A stretch of DNA of 64,000 bases from the NCBI RefSeq assembly GCF_947490095.1, contig NZ_CANLFS010000002.1, positions 124,001 to 188,000 on the forward strand, given 5' to 3'. Origin of the DNA: an uncultured Halomonas sp. GTDB taxonomy: Bacteria > Pseudomonadota > Gammaproteobacteria > Pseudomonadales > Halomonadaceae. Below, piece by piece: positions 46,680-55,919 of this stretch (its first letter is position 1; each line of letters begins with the position of its first letter). Position numbers and translations under genes: made by a program. The notes below the pieces were generated by a model, which worked only from the letters and a program-made list of their open reading frames with translations, searched no databases and was not told where the DNA came from.

Positions 46680-46709
46680 TTGACAGCGCTTTCTCCGCAT
46701 TGCTATAAA
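46680..46709 (+). promoter_or_regulatory. Sigma-70 promoter of hupB
   Basis: TTGACA (46680-46685) and TATAAA (46704-46709) with an 18-bp spacer, 82 bp before the hupB start. Confidence 0.75.
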
Positions 46710-46791
46710 TTACCGCATGCTGTGATCGCGCTTGTTAGCTAAAATGCCGGTTCGATCAGGGTCAATTTACGAAAAAGTCAAGGGGTGAAGT

Positions 46792-47064
46792 GTGAACAAA
46801 TCTGAGCTGATCGAAGCTATCGCCGCATCTGCCGATATTCCCAAGGCCTCCGCCGCTCGTGCCCTGGATGCCATGGTGGATTCCGTGACCGATAGCCTGA
46901 AGAACGGCGACAGCGTTTCCCTCGTCGGCTTCGGCACCTTCCATGTGAAGGAGCGTGCCGCGCGCACCGGTCGCAACCCCCAGACCGGCCAGCCTATCGA
47001 GATCAAGGCGGCCAAGGTGCCCGGCTTCAAGGCCGGCAAGGCGCTGAAGGATTCCGTCAACTGA
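46792..47064 (+). CDS. hupB: HU DNA-binding protein, beta-type
   Basis: Small nucleoid protein of 90 residues. The full HU fold is present, with [19 protein letters not shown] at the start, [21 protein letters not shown] (the DNA-binding arm) and [14 protein letters not shown] at the end. The start is GTG at 46792 with AGGGG upstream. It has its own sigma-70 promoter and terminator. Confidence 0.96.
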   Translation: MNKSELIEAIAASADIPKASAARALDAMVDSVTDSLKNGDSVSLVGFGTFHVKERAARTGRNPQTGQPIEIKAAKVPGFKAGKALKDSVN

Positions 47065-47133
47065 TTCTGCGTCGACCGGGAGACGCGCGCCCGAGGCGCC
47101 GCTGATGGTTTGTCGCTGATGGTTGATTGATAC

Positions 47134-47168
47134 AGGCGCACCGCCCTCGGCGGTGCGCCTGTCTTCGT
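47134..47168 (+). terminator. Terminator after hupB
   Basis: Perfect 12-bp stem AGGCGCACCGCC/GGCGGTGCGCCT over CTC, followed by GTCTTCGTT. Confidence 0.85.
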
Positions 47169-47221
47169 TATTGGCGAGCGTTTTTCCGTACCCATTTTGA
47201 GGCAACATTTTCGAGGCCTGC

Positions 47222-49039
47222 ATGCTGCAAAGTATTCGAGACCGCTCCCAGAGCTGGGGAGCCAAGATCATCATCGGGGCAGTGGTCGTGACCATGGCGA
47301 TGTTCGGCGTGGATTCGCTGGTAGGCCTGCTGGGCCATAGCGGCGACGAGGTCGCCGAGGTCAACGGCGAGCCCATCATGCGTCAAGATCTCGAGCTATC
47401 GGTACAGCGGGCCATCCGCAGCGGCCAGGTGCCGGCGGAGCAGGAGCGTGCCCTGCGTGGTCAGATGCTCGACGAGCTGATCACCACCGAGCTGTTGAAC
47501 CAGTATGCCGAGGAAGGCGGGCTGCACCTCTCCGAGGACCAGCTCGACCAGATCATCGTCTCGCTCCCCGAGTTCCAGGACCAGGACGGGCGCTTCGACC
47601 AGGAACTGTTCCGCAACCGCCTGGCCAGCGCCGGCTACACGCCGGTGGGCTTTCGCGACCAGCTGCGCGCCGACATGAAGCAACAGCAGCTGCAGCAGGG
47701 GCTGGCCTTCAGCGACTTCAGCCTGGACAGCGAGCAGCAGCGCCTGGCCAGTCTGCAGCGCCAGACGCGAAGCTTCCGGCATGCCGCCCTGGGCGTCGAC
47801 TCCCTCGACCAGGAGATCGCGCCCTCCGATGACGCCATCGAGGCGTATTACGCCGAGCACCAGGACCGCTTCCGCCGGCCCGAGCAGGTGCGCCTGAACT
47901 ATGTCCTCATCGACCGCCAGGCCATGGCCGAGCAGGTCGAGGTAGACGAGCCGGCGCTGCGGGATGCCTGGCAGGAGCAGACGGCCAACGCCGATCGCCG
48001 CCTCTCCCATATCATGCTGAGCTTCGGCGACGAGCGCAGCCGCGAGGAAGCGGTGGCCGAGCTCGAGTCGGTGCAGGCGCGCCTCGCCGACGGCGAAGCG
48101 TTTGCCGACCTGGCCGCCCGGGTCTCCGACGACACCGTCTCCGCCGAGCAGGGGGGCGATCTCGGCGTGGTCAGCCGCGGCTTCTTCGGCGAGGCCTTCG
48201 ACGAGGCCGCCTTCTCGCTGGATGAGGGCGAGGTGTCCGACATCGTCGAGACCGACAACGGCCTGCACCTGCTGACCGTGACCGGCCTGGAGCGCGAGTC
48301 GTTCGCCTCGATGCGCGACGACCTGCGCCGTCAGCTGGCCAGGGAGCGGGTGTCCGGGGAGTTCAACGACCGGGTCCAGCAACTCATCGACGAGAGCTTC
48401 GCCGCCGACGACCTGCGCAGCGTCGCCGAGGACGTGGGCCTCGAACTCCAGTCCAGCGACTGGGTATCGCGGGACAGCGCCGAGGGCGTGCTCGCCGAGC
48501 CGGGCGTGATGACCCAGGCCTTCAGCGAGGACGTGATCGAAGAAGGCTACAACAGCGAGGTGATCGAGCTGGACAGCGACCGCCGGTTGGTGCTGCGCGC
48601 CGACGAGCACCGCGAGGCCACCACGCTCCCCCTCGCCGAGGTGCGTGACGAGGTCGTGGCCGAGGTCGAAGCCCAGCAGCGTCGCGACGCCCTGAGCGCC
48701 CGGGCCGACCAGCTGGTCGAGACATTGAACGAGGGCGGCTCGGCCGACCTCGCCTGGCAGCGGGCCGATGGCGTCAGCCGCCAGGACACCCACGGGCTGT
48801 CCCAGGCGGTGATCACCGCGGCCTTCCGGCTACCGGCCCCCGAAGGCGACGCCGCCGTATACGGCAAGGTCGTCGACGGCGAACGCGCCGTGGTCATCGC
48901 CCTGGAGGCCGTCGGCGAAGGCGAGGTCGACGAAGAAGTCGAAGGCTTCGTCGCCAGCATGTCCCAGCGCCTGCGCGCCCAGGCCGCCATTCAAGGCCTG
49001 ATCGAACACCTGCGCAGCGAAGCCAAGATCGAGAGATAA
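47222..49039 (+). CDS. ppiD: PpiD, membrane-anchored periplasmic chaperone
   Basis: Protein of 605 residues with a single N-terminal transmembrane segment (WGAKIIIGAVVVTMAMFGV) that exposes the rest to the periplasm at the Sec translocon. A SurA-like N-terminal region is followed by a parvulin domain around residues 255-355 (SHIMLSFGDERS; SDDTVSAEQGGDLGVVSRG), and a C-terminal SurA-like part. Very acidic, as in halophile exported proteins. It ends just before the repeat cluster. Confidence 0.94.
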   Translation: MLQSIRDRSQSWGAKIIIGAVVVTMAMFGVDSLVGLLGHSGDEVAEVNGEPIMRQDLELSVQRAIRSGQVPAEQERALRGQMLDELITTELLNQYAEEGGLHLSEDQLDQIIVSLPEFQDQDGRFDQELFRNRLASAGYTPVGFRDQLRADMKQQQLQQGLAFSDFSLDSEQQRLASLQRQTRSFRHAALGVDSLDQEIAPSDDAIEAYYAEHQDRFRRPEQVRLNYVLIDRQAMAEQVEVDEPALRDAWQEQTANADRRLSHIMLSFGDERSREEAVAELESVQARLADGEAFADLAARVSDDTVSAEQGGDLGVVSRGFFGEAFDEAAFSLDEGEVSDIVETDNGLHLLTVTGLERESFASMRDDLRRQLARERVSGEFNDRVQQLIDESFAADDLRSVAEDVGLELQSSDWVSRDSAEGVLAEPGVMTQAFSEDVIEEGYNSEVIELDSDRRLVLRADEHREATTLPLAEVRDEVVAEVEAQQRRDALSARADQLVETLNEGGSADLAWQRADGVSRQDTHGLSQAVITAAFRLPAPEGDAAVYGKVVDGERAVVIALEAVGEGEVDEEVEGFVASMSQRLRAQAAIQGLIEHLRSEAKIER

Positions 49040-49049
49040 CCTCCCCCTT

Positions 49050-49204
49050 GGGGTCAGACCCCATCGTAGCGTGGGGTCAGACCCCATACCCCCGGGGTCT
49101 GACCCCCATGCCTACGCTGCCGGATGCGCCTTCGGCTATCCCCCCTTGGGGTCAGACCCCATCGGAGCGTGGGGTCAGACCCCATACCCCCGGGGTCTGA
49201 CCCC
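49050..49204. repeat. GGGGTCAGACCCC repeat cluster, 6 copies in two duplicated blocks
   Basis: Copies start at 49050, 49073, 49094, 49148, 49171 and 49192. The two blocks (49044-49110 and 49142-49208) are near-identical and 98 bp apart, each with two A-centre and one T-centre copy. They separate the convergent ppiD and lpxH genes. Confidence 0.93.
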
Positions 49205-49224
49205 CGTGTTTACCCCCGTGTTTA

Positions 49225-49977
49225 TTAGCATGTCTTCAGCCGGGGCTCGCCGTCGTCTTCGACGACGATTTCCCAGCCCTGGCCGGGCTGCCAGTCGCCC
49301 AGCACGATGCGTCGGGCGGGTTGTCCGTCGACCTCGAGGTCATGCACCGCCGGGCGGTGGGTGTGGCCGTGGATCAGGGTGGTGACGCCGTGCGCCGCCA
49401 TGGCCTTGACGACTTCCCTGGGGGTGACATCCATGATGTCCTCGGCCTTGTTGGAGTTGGCCTCGCCGGACTGCTCGCGCAGCTGCCTGGCCAGGGCGAT
49501 GCGCTCCTGGATCGGCATCGACAGCACCTGCGCCTGCCATTGCGGGTCCCGGGCCTGGGCGCGGAAGGCCTGGTAGGCCGTATCGCGCGTGCACAGGCTG
49601 TCGCCGTGCATCAGCAGCACCGGGGTGTCGCCCAGCCGGATAAGGCTGGGGTCGGGCAGCAGGGTGGCGCCGGCCTCCCGGGCGAAGCGTTCGCCGAGCA
49701 GGAAGTCGCGGTTGCCGTGCATCAGGTAGATCGCGGTGCCGGCGTCGGCCAGGCGGCGCAGCGCCTTCGCGACTCGCTTCGCCAGGTCGGCGTTGCCGGT
49801 GGGGTCGACGCCGACCAGGTCCAGCAGGTCATCCCCGATCCAGGCCTCGAAGAAATCGCCGAGGATATACAGCGCGTCCGCGCCGCGGGCTCGCGTCTGT
49901 AGCCAGTGCAGAAAGCCCTCGGTGATCGCGGGGGCGCCAGGGTGCAGGTGCAGGTCGGAAATCAGCAGGGTGGCCAT
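49225..49977 (-). CDS. lpxH: UDP-2,3-diacylglucosamine hydrolase
   Basis: Mn-dependent metallophosphoesterase of 250 residues that cleaves UDP-2,3-diacylglucosamine to lipid X in lipid A synthesis. The conserved metal motifs are SDLHLHPGAP near residues 7-16, GDFFEAWIGDD, GNRDF, MHGDSLC and HGHTHRP. The ATG at 49977 begins the first beta strand (MATLLISDLHL). It is followed by repeats and preceded by ppiB. Confidence 0.95.
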   Translation of the reverse strand: MATLLISDLHLHPGAPAITEGFLHWLQTRARGADALYILGDFFEAWIGDDLLDLVGVDPTGNADLAKRVAKALRRLADAGTAIYLMHGNRDFLLGERFAREAGATLLPDPSLIRLGDTPVLLMHGDSLCTRDTAYQAFRAQARDPQWQAQVLSMPIQERIALARQLREQSGEANSNKAEDIMDVTPREVVKAMAAHGVTTLIHGHTHRPAVHDLEVDGQPARRIVLGDWQPGQGWEIVVEDDGEPRLKTC

Positions 49978-50057
49978 GGTGAAGGGTTCCCGGTTCGGCG
50001 GCAGAGGGCAAGACGCCCGCATGAAGCGGGCGCCAGGTGGGGCAGGATGGAGGCGGC

Positions 50058-50555
50058 TCAGTCCTCCTTGACGTAGGCCTTCTTGATGACCACGTCCTCG
50101 GCGGGCACATCGGCGTGCATGCCGCGGCGAGTGGTGGCGACGTTCTTGATCTTCTCGACCACGTCCATGCCGTCGACCACGCGGCCGAAGGCGCAGTAGC
50201 CCCAGCCCTGGATGGACTTGCCGCTGTGGTTGAGGAAGCTGTTGTCGGCGATGTTGATGAAGAACTGGGCGGTGGCGGAGTGGGGGTCCTGGGTGCGGGC
50301 CATGGCCAGGGTGCCCACCTCGTTGGCCAGGCCGTTGTCGGCCTCGTTCTCGATGGGGTCACGGGTCGGCTTCTGGTTGAAGTCCTCGTCGAAGCCGCCG
50401 CCCTGGACCATGAAGCCCTCGATCACGCGGTGGAAGAGGGTGCCGTCATAGAAGCCGTCGCGCACATACTGTTCGAAGTTGGCGGCGGTCTTGGGGGCCT
50501 TCTCGTGGTTGAGCTCGACGTGGATGTCACCGAAGGTGGTCTGCAGTACGATCAT
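50058..50555 (-). CDS. ppiB: Peptidyl-prolyl cis-trans isomerase B (cyclophilin)
   Basis: Cytoplasmic cyclophilin of 165 residues. The catalytic core reads TLFHRVIEGFMVQGGGF, and TAQFFINIADN and GYCAFGRVVDGMDVV follow. The ATG at 50555 (MIVLQTTFGDI) is chosen over one six codons upstream. It is coupled with lpxH (80 bp) and divergent from glnS. Confidence 0.95.
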   Translation of the reverse strand: MIVLQTTFGDIHVELNHEKAPKTAANFEQYVRDGFYDGTLFHRVIEGFMVQGGGFDEDFNQKPTRDPIENEADNGLANEVGTLAMARTQDPHSATAQFFINIADNSFLNHSGKSIQGWGYCAFGRVVDGMDVVEKIKNVATTRRGMHADVPAEDVVIKKAYVKED

Positions 50556-50709
50556 GCGTAAGGTCCTGTGCAATAAAGGGGCGCTGCCTTGGCGTTGCCC
50601 ATGGGCGTGGCGCTATAATACCGGTTTTGCCTCGCTGCGCGAAACAAGCCCGACGTCGGCTTGAACGCTGCGGCGAGGGGCGCCGGGGATGAGCCGAAGA
50701 GGAGGTCCT

Positions 50710-50745
50710 ATGCCAGGGATGGCATCGGTAGCGCCCAGGGAGGGG
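50710..50745 (+). other. Hairpins with GGA loops in the glnS leader
   Basis: ATGCCAGGGATGGCAT (50710-50725) is a perfect 6-bp stem with a GGGA loop, and CCCAGGGAGGGG (50734-50745) repeats the CAGGGA motif. These resemble CsrA/RsmA-type ANGGA loop sites. A possible -10 TATAAT lies at 50614. The 296-bp gap from ppiB to glnS (50556-50851) holds no other gene. Confidence 0.4.
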
Positions 50746-50851
50746 TTCACAGCGCCTCCTCGCAGGCTCGTCGCCGGAACAGCCCCGAGCAGTGAAGGCC
50801 ACTGTCAACGGCCCCCGGACCGCACTCCAACCAGAGGTTGTTTTCCCAACC

Positions 50852-52621
50852 ATGACCACCGACACCACCAGCGCGCCGAACTTTATTCGCAACCAGATTC
50901 GTGACGAGATCGAGGCCGGCCGTGACGGCAAGATCGTGACCCGCTTCCCGCCGGAGCCCAACGGCTTCCTGCACATCGGGCACGCCAAGTCGATCTGCCT
51001 CAACTTCGGCCTGGCCGAGCAATTCGGTGGTGACTGTCATCTGCGCTTCGATGACACCAACCCGGCGAAGGAAGAGCAGGCGTATATCGACGCCATCAAG
51101 GAAGACGTCAACTGGCTGGGCTTTCAGTGGAGCGGCGAGGTGCGCTTCGCCTCCGACTACTTCGACCAACTCTACGCCTGGGCCCAGCACCTGATCGGCG
51201 AGGGCAAGGCCTATGTCGACGACCTCTCCCCGGACGAAATCCGCGAGTACCGTGGCACCCTGACCCAGCCGGGGCGCCCGAGCCCCTATCGCGAGCGCTC
51301 CCCCGAGGAGAACCTCGACCTGCTGGAGCGCATGCGCCGCGGCGAGTTCGCCGAGGGCGAGAAGGTGCTGCGGGCCAGGATCGACATGGCCTCGCCCAAC
51401 ATCAATATGCGCGACCCGATCCTCTACCGCATTCGCCATGCCAGCCACCACCAGACCGGCGACAAGTGGAAGATCTATCCCTCCTACGACTTCACCCATG
51501 GCCAGTCCGACGCCATCGAGGGGATCTCCCACTCCATCTGCACCCTGGAGTTCGAGGACCATCGCCCGCTCTACGAGTGGTTCCTGGCCAACCTGCCGGT
51601 GCCGGCGACGCCGCGTCAGATCGAGTTCGCCCGGCTCAACCTGAACTACACCCTGACCTCCAAGCGCAAGCTCAAGCTGCTGGTGGACCAGGAGATCGTG
51701 GATGGCTGGGACGACCCCCGCCTGCCGACCATCTCCGGGATGCGCCGCCGGGGCTACACGCCGGCCTCGGTTCGCAAGTTCTGCGATATGATCGGCGTGA
51801 CCCGCGCCGACGGCGGCCTGGTCGAGATCGGTATGCTCTATCACGCGATCCGCTCGGACCTCGAGGACAACGCGCCCCGGGCCATGGCCGTGCTCAAGCC
51901 CCTCAAGGTGGTGCTGACCAATGTGCCCGAGGGGCATGAAGAGACCTATGCGGTGCCCGGCCACCCGGCGCGGGACGACATGCCCGTGCGCCAGATTCCC
52001 TTCGGGCGGGAGCTGTATATCGACCAGGACGACTTCATGGAGGAGCCGCCCAAGAAGTTCTTCCGCCTGGCGCCGGGCAAGGAGGTGCGCCTGCGCAACT
52101 CTTACGTGATCCGCTGCGATGAGGTAATCAAGGACGCCGCCGGCGAGGTCAGCGAGCTGCGCTGCTCCGTGGACTTCGACACCCTGGGCAAGAACCCCGA
52201 GGGGCGCAAGGTCAAGGGCGTGATCCACTGGGTCAGCGCCGAACACGGGGTACCCATGGAGGTGCGGCTCTACGACAACCTCTTCCTGGAAGAGCAGCCG
52301 GACAAGGACAAGGATGCCGACTTCCTCGAGCACCTGAACCCCGAGTCGCTGGTGGTGCGCCAGGCCATCGGCGAGCCCAGCCTGGCCGAGGTGACGCCCG
52401 AGAGCCGCTTCCAGTTCGAGCGGGTGGGCTACTTCTGCGCCGACCGTCATGCCTGCCGCGATGGCAAGCTGGTGTTCAACCGCACCGTGAGCCTCAAGGA
52501 CACCTGGGCCAAGACACAGAAGAAAGAGGCGCAGAAGCAGGAGGCGCAGAAGTCAGAGTCCGGGAAGCCAGAGCCCGGGAAGCCAGAGTCCGGGAAGCCA
52601 GACGCGCAGAAGAAGGGCTGA
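50852..52621 (+). CDS. glnS: Glutaminyl-tRNA synthetase with C-terminal Lys/Glu/Pro tail
   Basis: Class I synthetase of 589 residues that charges tRNA-Gln. The HIGH motif is in [12 protein letters not shown] near residues 37-48, and the KMSKS equivalent is TSKRKLKLL. The family segment [19 protein letters not shown] and the two anticodon beta-barrels follow. It is about 35 residues longer than E. coli GlnRS (554); the extra C-terminus is a repeat tail ([28 protein letters not shown]). It overlaps nothing but is 2 bp before cysS. Confidence 0.96.
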   Translation: MTTDTTSAPNFIRNQIRDEIEAGRDGKIVTRFPPEPNGFLHIGHAKSICLNFGLAEQFGGDCHLRFDDTNPAKEEQAYIDAIKEDVNWLGFQWSGEVRFASDYFDQLYAWAQHLIGEGKAYVDDLSPDEIREYRGTLTQPGRPSPYRERSPEENLDLLERMRRGEFAEGEKVLRARIDMASPNINMRDPILYRIRHASHHQTGDKWKIYPSYDFTHGQSDAIEGISHSICTLEFEDHRPLYEWFLANLPVPATPRQIEFARLNLNYTLTSKRKLKLLVDQEIVDGWDDPRLPTISGMRRRGYTPASVRKFCDMIGVTRADGGLVEIGMLYHAIRSDLEDNAPRAMAVLKPLKVVLTNVPEGHEETYAVPGHPARDDMPVRQIPFGRELYIDQDDFMEEPPKKFFRLAPGKEVRLRNSYVIRCDEVIKDAAGEVSELRCSVDFDTLGKNPEGRKVKGVIHWVSAEHGVPMEVRLYDNLFLEEQPDKDKDADFLEHLNPESLVVRQAIGEPSLAEVTPESRFQFERVGYFCADRHACRDGKLVFNRTVSLKDTWAKTQKKEAQKQEAQKSESGKPEPGKPESGKPDAQKKG

Positions 52622-52623
52622 GC

Positions 52624-54066
52624 ATGACCGATATGCAGATCTACAACACGCTGACCCGCCGCAAGGAAGCCTTCACGCCCATCGACCCGGGCAAGGTGCG
52701 GATGTATGTCTGCGGCATGACCGTCTATGACTACTGCCACCTGGGCCATGCCCGGGTGATGGTGGCCTTCGACGTGATCACCCGCTACCTGCGCCACCGG
52801 GGCTATGACGTTACCTATGTGCGCAACGTCACCGATATCGACGACAAGATCCTGCGTCGGGCCGATGAGAACGGCGAGTCGATCGCCTCGCTCACCGAGC
52901 GCATGATCGGGGCGATGCACGAGGACGAGGCGCGCCTCGGGGTGCTGCCGCCGGACCAGGAGCCCCGGGCGACCCGGCATATCGATGATATCGTCGCCAT
53001 GATCGAGACCCTGATCGCCAAGGACTACGCCTATGCGGCGCCCAACGGCGATGTCTACTATCGGGTGCGCCGCTTCGAGGGCTACGGCAAGCTCAACAAC
53101 CGCGACCTCGATGAGATGCGCTCCGGCGCCCGCATCGAGGTCGATGAGCACAAGGAAGACCCCCTGGACTTCGTGCTCTGGAAGGCCGCCAAGCCCGGCG
53201 AGGCGAGCTGGCCGTCGCCCTGGGGCGAGGGGCGCCCCGGCTGGCATATCGAATGCTCGGCCATGTCGAAGTGCTGCCTGGGCGAGACCTTCGACATCCA
53301 CGGCGGCGGGCCGGACCTGACCTTCCCGCACCATGAGAACGAGATCGCCCAGTCCGAGGCGGCCAACGGCAAGCCCTTCGTCAACACCTGGATGCACGCC
53401 GGGGCGGTGCGGGTGGACCACGAGAAGATGTCCAAGTCGCTGGGCAACTTCTTCACCATTCGCGAGGTGCTCGAGCACCACGACCCCGAGGTGGTGCGCT
53501 ACCTGCTGGTGGCCAGCCACTACCGAAGCGCCATCAACTATGCCCCGGAGGCCCTGGCGGACGCCCGCAAGTCCCTGGAGCGTTTCTACAATTCTCTGGA
53601 AGGGCTGTCTCTCGACGGGCTGTCTCCTGAAGCGGCGTCTCTCGATGAGGGGACGCTTGCCGGGGAGGCGCAGAGCGATATCGCCCAGCGCTTCGCCGCG
53701 GCCATGGATGACGACTTCAACACCGCCGGGGCGCTCTCGGTGCTCTTCGACCTGGCCCGGGAGCTGAATCGGGCCAGGAAGGAGGCCCCCGACCGGGCGC
53801 CGGCCCTGGCCGCCGAACTCCGGCGGCTGGGCGGTATCCTGGGCCTGCTGCAGCAGGATCCGGCGTCCTTCCTCAAGGCCGGCGCCGGCGAGCTGCCGCT
53901 CACGGAGGCGCAGATCCAGGCGCGGATCGACGCCCGGGCCGCGGCCAAGAAGGCCAGGGACTTCGCCGCCGCCGACGCCATCCGCGATGAACTCGCCGCC
54001 CTGGGCATCATCCTCAAGGACTCCCGGGAAGGCACCGGCTGGGTCTTCGAGAAGCCCACGGACTAG
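52624..54066 (+). CDS. cysS: Cysteinyl-tRNA synthetase
   Basis: Class I synthetase of 480 residues with the zinc-binding [15 protein letters not shown] (HIGH-type) near residues 29-43, the zinc ligands in HIECSAMS and [10 protein letters not shown], and KMSKSLGN near 268. Two bases separate it from glnS. A weak palindrome, possibly a terminator, follows at 54108-54143. Confidence 0.97.
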   Translation: MTDMQIYNTLTRRKEAFTPIDPGKVRMYVCGMTVYDYCHLGHARVMVAFDVITRYLRHRGYDVTYVRNVTDIDDKILRRADENGESIASLTERMIGAMHEDEARLGVLPPDQEPRATRHIDDIVAMIETLIAKDYAYAAPNGDVYYRVRRFEGYGKLNNRDLDEMRSGARIEVDEHKEDPLDFVLWKAAKPGEASWPSPWGEGRPGWHIECSAMSKCCLGETFDIHGGGPDLTFPHHENEIAQSEAANGKPFVNTWMHAGAVRVDHEKMSKSLGNFFTIREVLEHHDPEVVRYLLVASHYRSAINYAPEALADARKSLERFYNSLEGLSLDGLSPEAASLDEGTLAGEAQSDIAQRFAAAMDDDFNTAGALSVLFDLARELNRARKEAPDRAPALAAELRRLGGILGLLQQDPASFLKAGAGELPLTEAQIQARIDARAAAKKARDFAAADAIRDELAALGIILKDSREGTGWVFEKPTD

Positions 54067-54169
54067 GTCGTCCGCCGCACCCCGAACGCTTCTCACTGGA
54101 AAGCCATAACGCCCGGCCCCGGCGCTTACCGGGGTCGGACGTTGTGGTAGCTGAGATGGCAGCGAGAGG

Positions 54170-55459
54170 TTATCCGATCCAGAGGCTGCGGTTGGCTTTC
54201 TGAAGAGAATCCAGGCGGTGCGCTATTTCTCGACGCACACTCGTGCTAACCCCCAGTGTCTTGGCCACTTCATTCCATTCGTTGATCGCCGTTACCACTT
54301 CCTCGATAACCTGTCTGGCCTCGTGCCAGCGAGCGAACCCGGCCTGGTCGGCCAGTGACTGAATGACCTGTAACGGTGGATTCTTGCCGTGTCCCATAAA
54401 GGCGGTGGCATGCTCATCATAAGGACCAGGACTGAAGGTGAGGTCATATCCGGGGGAGAGGCGCCACCGGCCATCATCCTGCAGCAGAAAGGCCCAGTTC
54501 TTGCTGTGATCGTCCTGATTGCAGGCGAAGAGGTTGAAGATGGCTCGTCGAAACAGTGCGCTGCCGACGGCGGGACTGCCACAGAGGACCTGGCCGGCTT
54601 TGATCAGGTCTTCGTAGTCAAGCGATGGCAGGCGGAAGTCAGCATCCAGCAGGCCGCAGGCACTGCTCATGTGGTAGCGCCCCTGCGGGTTGCAGTCGAA
54701 GCGGCGTAATGCCAGCCAGGCCACTGCCGGAGAGCCCGCGGGAGGAGAGATGAGCTGCCAGTCTGGTGTTTCTATGCCAGCCTGTTTGGCCAGGGCCAAG
54801 TAGGCCGCTTCGCACAACCCTTCTTCATGTCCCAGCGCCAGGGCGTTGGAAGTGAACTTGATCAACCACGGCTCCAGTTCCGGGTGAGGGCGAGTGCTGG
54901 CCCGATCGGTAGCGCCCGGCGACAGATAGACCTGGGCCTTGGGGCGTGCGCCGCCCGAGCTGCCGGCCTGGGCCAGGGCAGCGAGCACCGTGTCTGTCTG
55001 GCCCTCGAAGAGTCGTCGAGCCTGTTCACCCAGCTCGCCCAGGCGACTCCAGTGATCGGCTTCGCCCTCATCGACAAGCGGTGCTGCTGGATAGTAACTG
55101 AGCGCCCCCATACCATCCTCCCCGACGAAAGCCAGCCGGTCCATGGCTGTCACGGCATGTGGTGGAATGCCGTGCTGCCGAAACAGCCGGTCCATCAGCA
55201 TCAGGCCCCAGCCATCTGGTAGTGAATCGGCAAACAGGCCGTGGAGTCCCTTGTGGGGGGATGGCGGGGCCGCGTGCAGGCGTGTGTCGAAGGGGAGGTG
55301 AAACGGCGACAAGCTGTGCTGCTGACGACAGTAGGCCTCGTCGTACTGGAAGAAGACACCCTGCCTGTTTTGGGCCAGGCGGCCGACGAACACCTGGCGA
55401 CCATCGCTGAGGCGGCGGCGCACCTCCAGCTGCCGGATGGGCCTGAAATCACTCGTCAC
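54170..55459 (-). CDS. hipA: HipA-family serine/threonine kinase toxin
   Basis: Kinase of 429 residues of the HipA toxin family. An N-terminal couple domain (LRQ..FFQYDEAYC; GLHGLFADSLPDGWG) is followed by the kinase core with P-loop-like SSGGARPKAQV near 170, the catalytic ACNQDDHSKNWAFL near 315 (Asp/Asn), and GYDLTFS (metal-binding). E. coli HipA phosphorylates glutamyl-tRNA synthetase; the target here is unknown. All key residues appear intact. Its start overlaps hipB by 11 bases. Its substrate-class neighbours glnS and cysS are only coincidental neighbours as far as can be said. Confidence 0.9.
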   Translation of the reverse strand: MTSDFRPIRQLEVRRRLSDGRQVFVGRLAQNRQGVFFQYDEAYCRQQHSLSPFHLPFDTRLHAAPPSPHKGLHGLFADSLPDGWGLMLMDRLFRQHGIPPHAVTAMDRLAFVGEDGMGALSYYPAAPLVDEGEADHWSRLGELGEQARRLFEGQTDTVLAALAQAGSSGGARPKAQVYLSPGATDRASTRPHPELEPWLIKFTSNALALGHEEGLCEAAYLALAKQAGIETPDWQLISPPAGSPAVAWLALRRFDCNPQGRYHMSSACGLLDADFRLPSLDYEDLIKAGQVLCGSPAVGSALFRRAIFNLFACNQDDHSKNWAFLLQDDGRWRLSPGYDLTFSPGPYDEHATAFMGHGKNPPLQVIQSLADQAGFARWHEARQVIEEVVTAINEWNEVAKTLGVSTSVRREIAHRLDSLQKANRSLWIG

Positions 55460-55727
55460 GCAGTACCTCCTCGATGCTGCGAGGCATGGCCGGCCTGGGC
55501 GCGGTCAGCTCCGCTATAGGCTCCAGGCGATCCACGCTTTGCCATAGCAGCAGAAACTGACGCAGCGAAATCTGGCCGGTCGTCTCGAATCGCTTGATCG
55601 TGGGGGCCGGCACACCGCTGCGCTCGGCGAGAGCGGCGCGTGATAGTTTCTGCTCTCGGCGACGCTGTCGAACCGCCCTCGCCAGGTCGTGCTGGACATC
55701 GCTGGCCGTCAGTAATGTGAGTCGCAT
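55449..55727 (-). CDS. hipB: HipB-like antitoxin, HTH XRE family
   Basis: DNA-binding antitoxin of 92 residues with a Cro/C1 HTH around residues 15-65 (RQRRREQKLSRAALAERSGVPAPTIKRFE). I chose the ATG at 55727 over the upstream ATG at 55745 because AAAAGGA precedes it by five bases. The stop overlaps hipA. A palindrome at 55747-55794, overlapping a TATAAT-like box, lies just upstream and would allow autorepression. Confidence 0.87.
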   Translation of the reverse strand: MRLTLLTASDVQHDLARAVRQRRREQKLSRAALAERSGVPAPTIKRFETTGQISLRQFLLLWQSVDRLEPIAELTAPRPAMPRSIEEVLRDE

Positions 55728-55746
55728 GACAGTCCTTTTAGACATT

Positions 55747-55794
55747 ATACTATCTGATTTTTCTTTATTTGTTCCTTTTTAGATATGATAGTAT
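55747..55794. promoter_or_regulatory. AT-rich inverted repeat before hipB, operator candidate
   Basis: Arms ATACTATC (55747-55754) and GATAGTAT (55787-55794) in a region of strikingly low GC (55740-55810). The left arm overlaps a TATAAT (minus strand). The sequence resembles operators bound by HipB-like proteins only in outline. The plus-strand phospholipase gene starts 125 bp further on. Confidence 0.5.
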
Positions 55795-55919
55795 CTTTTT
55801 TTGTTTGAGCAAGGAAGCGCTGGAGGAGGGCATTGAACAGCCTGGAGTGGGCAGAAGACCTCGATGGCGAGGTGAGGTATGTTCTACTCCCTTGTACATC
55901 TTATTGTTGCAGGTCTGTC

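Noticed and set aside
50747-52450. A 567-codon open frame on the minus strand over glnS
   Set aside because: Lies opposite glnS, whose HIGH and KMSKS-type motifs are clear. No signature in the antisense product.
54108-54143. Strong terminator between cysS and hipA
   Set aside because: An inverted repeat is present (about AACGCCCGGCCCCGG against CCGGGGTCGGACGTT) but has a mismatch and no T run on either strand. Kept only as a possible weak terminator, not listed as a feature.
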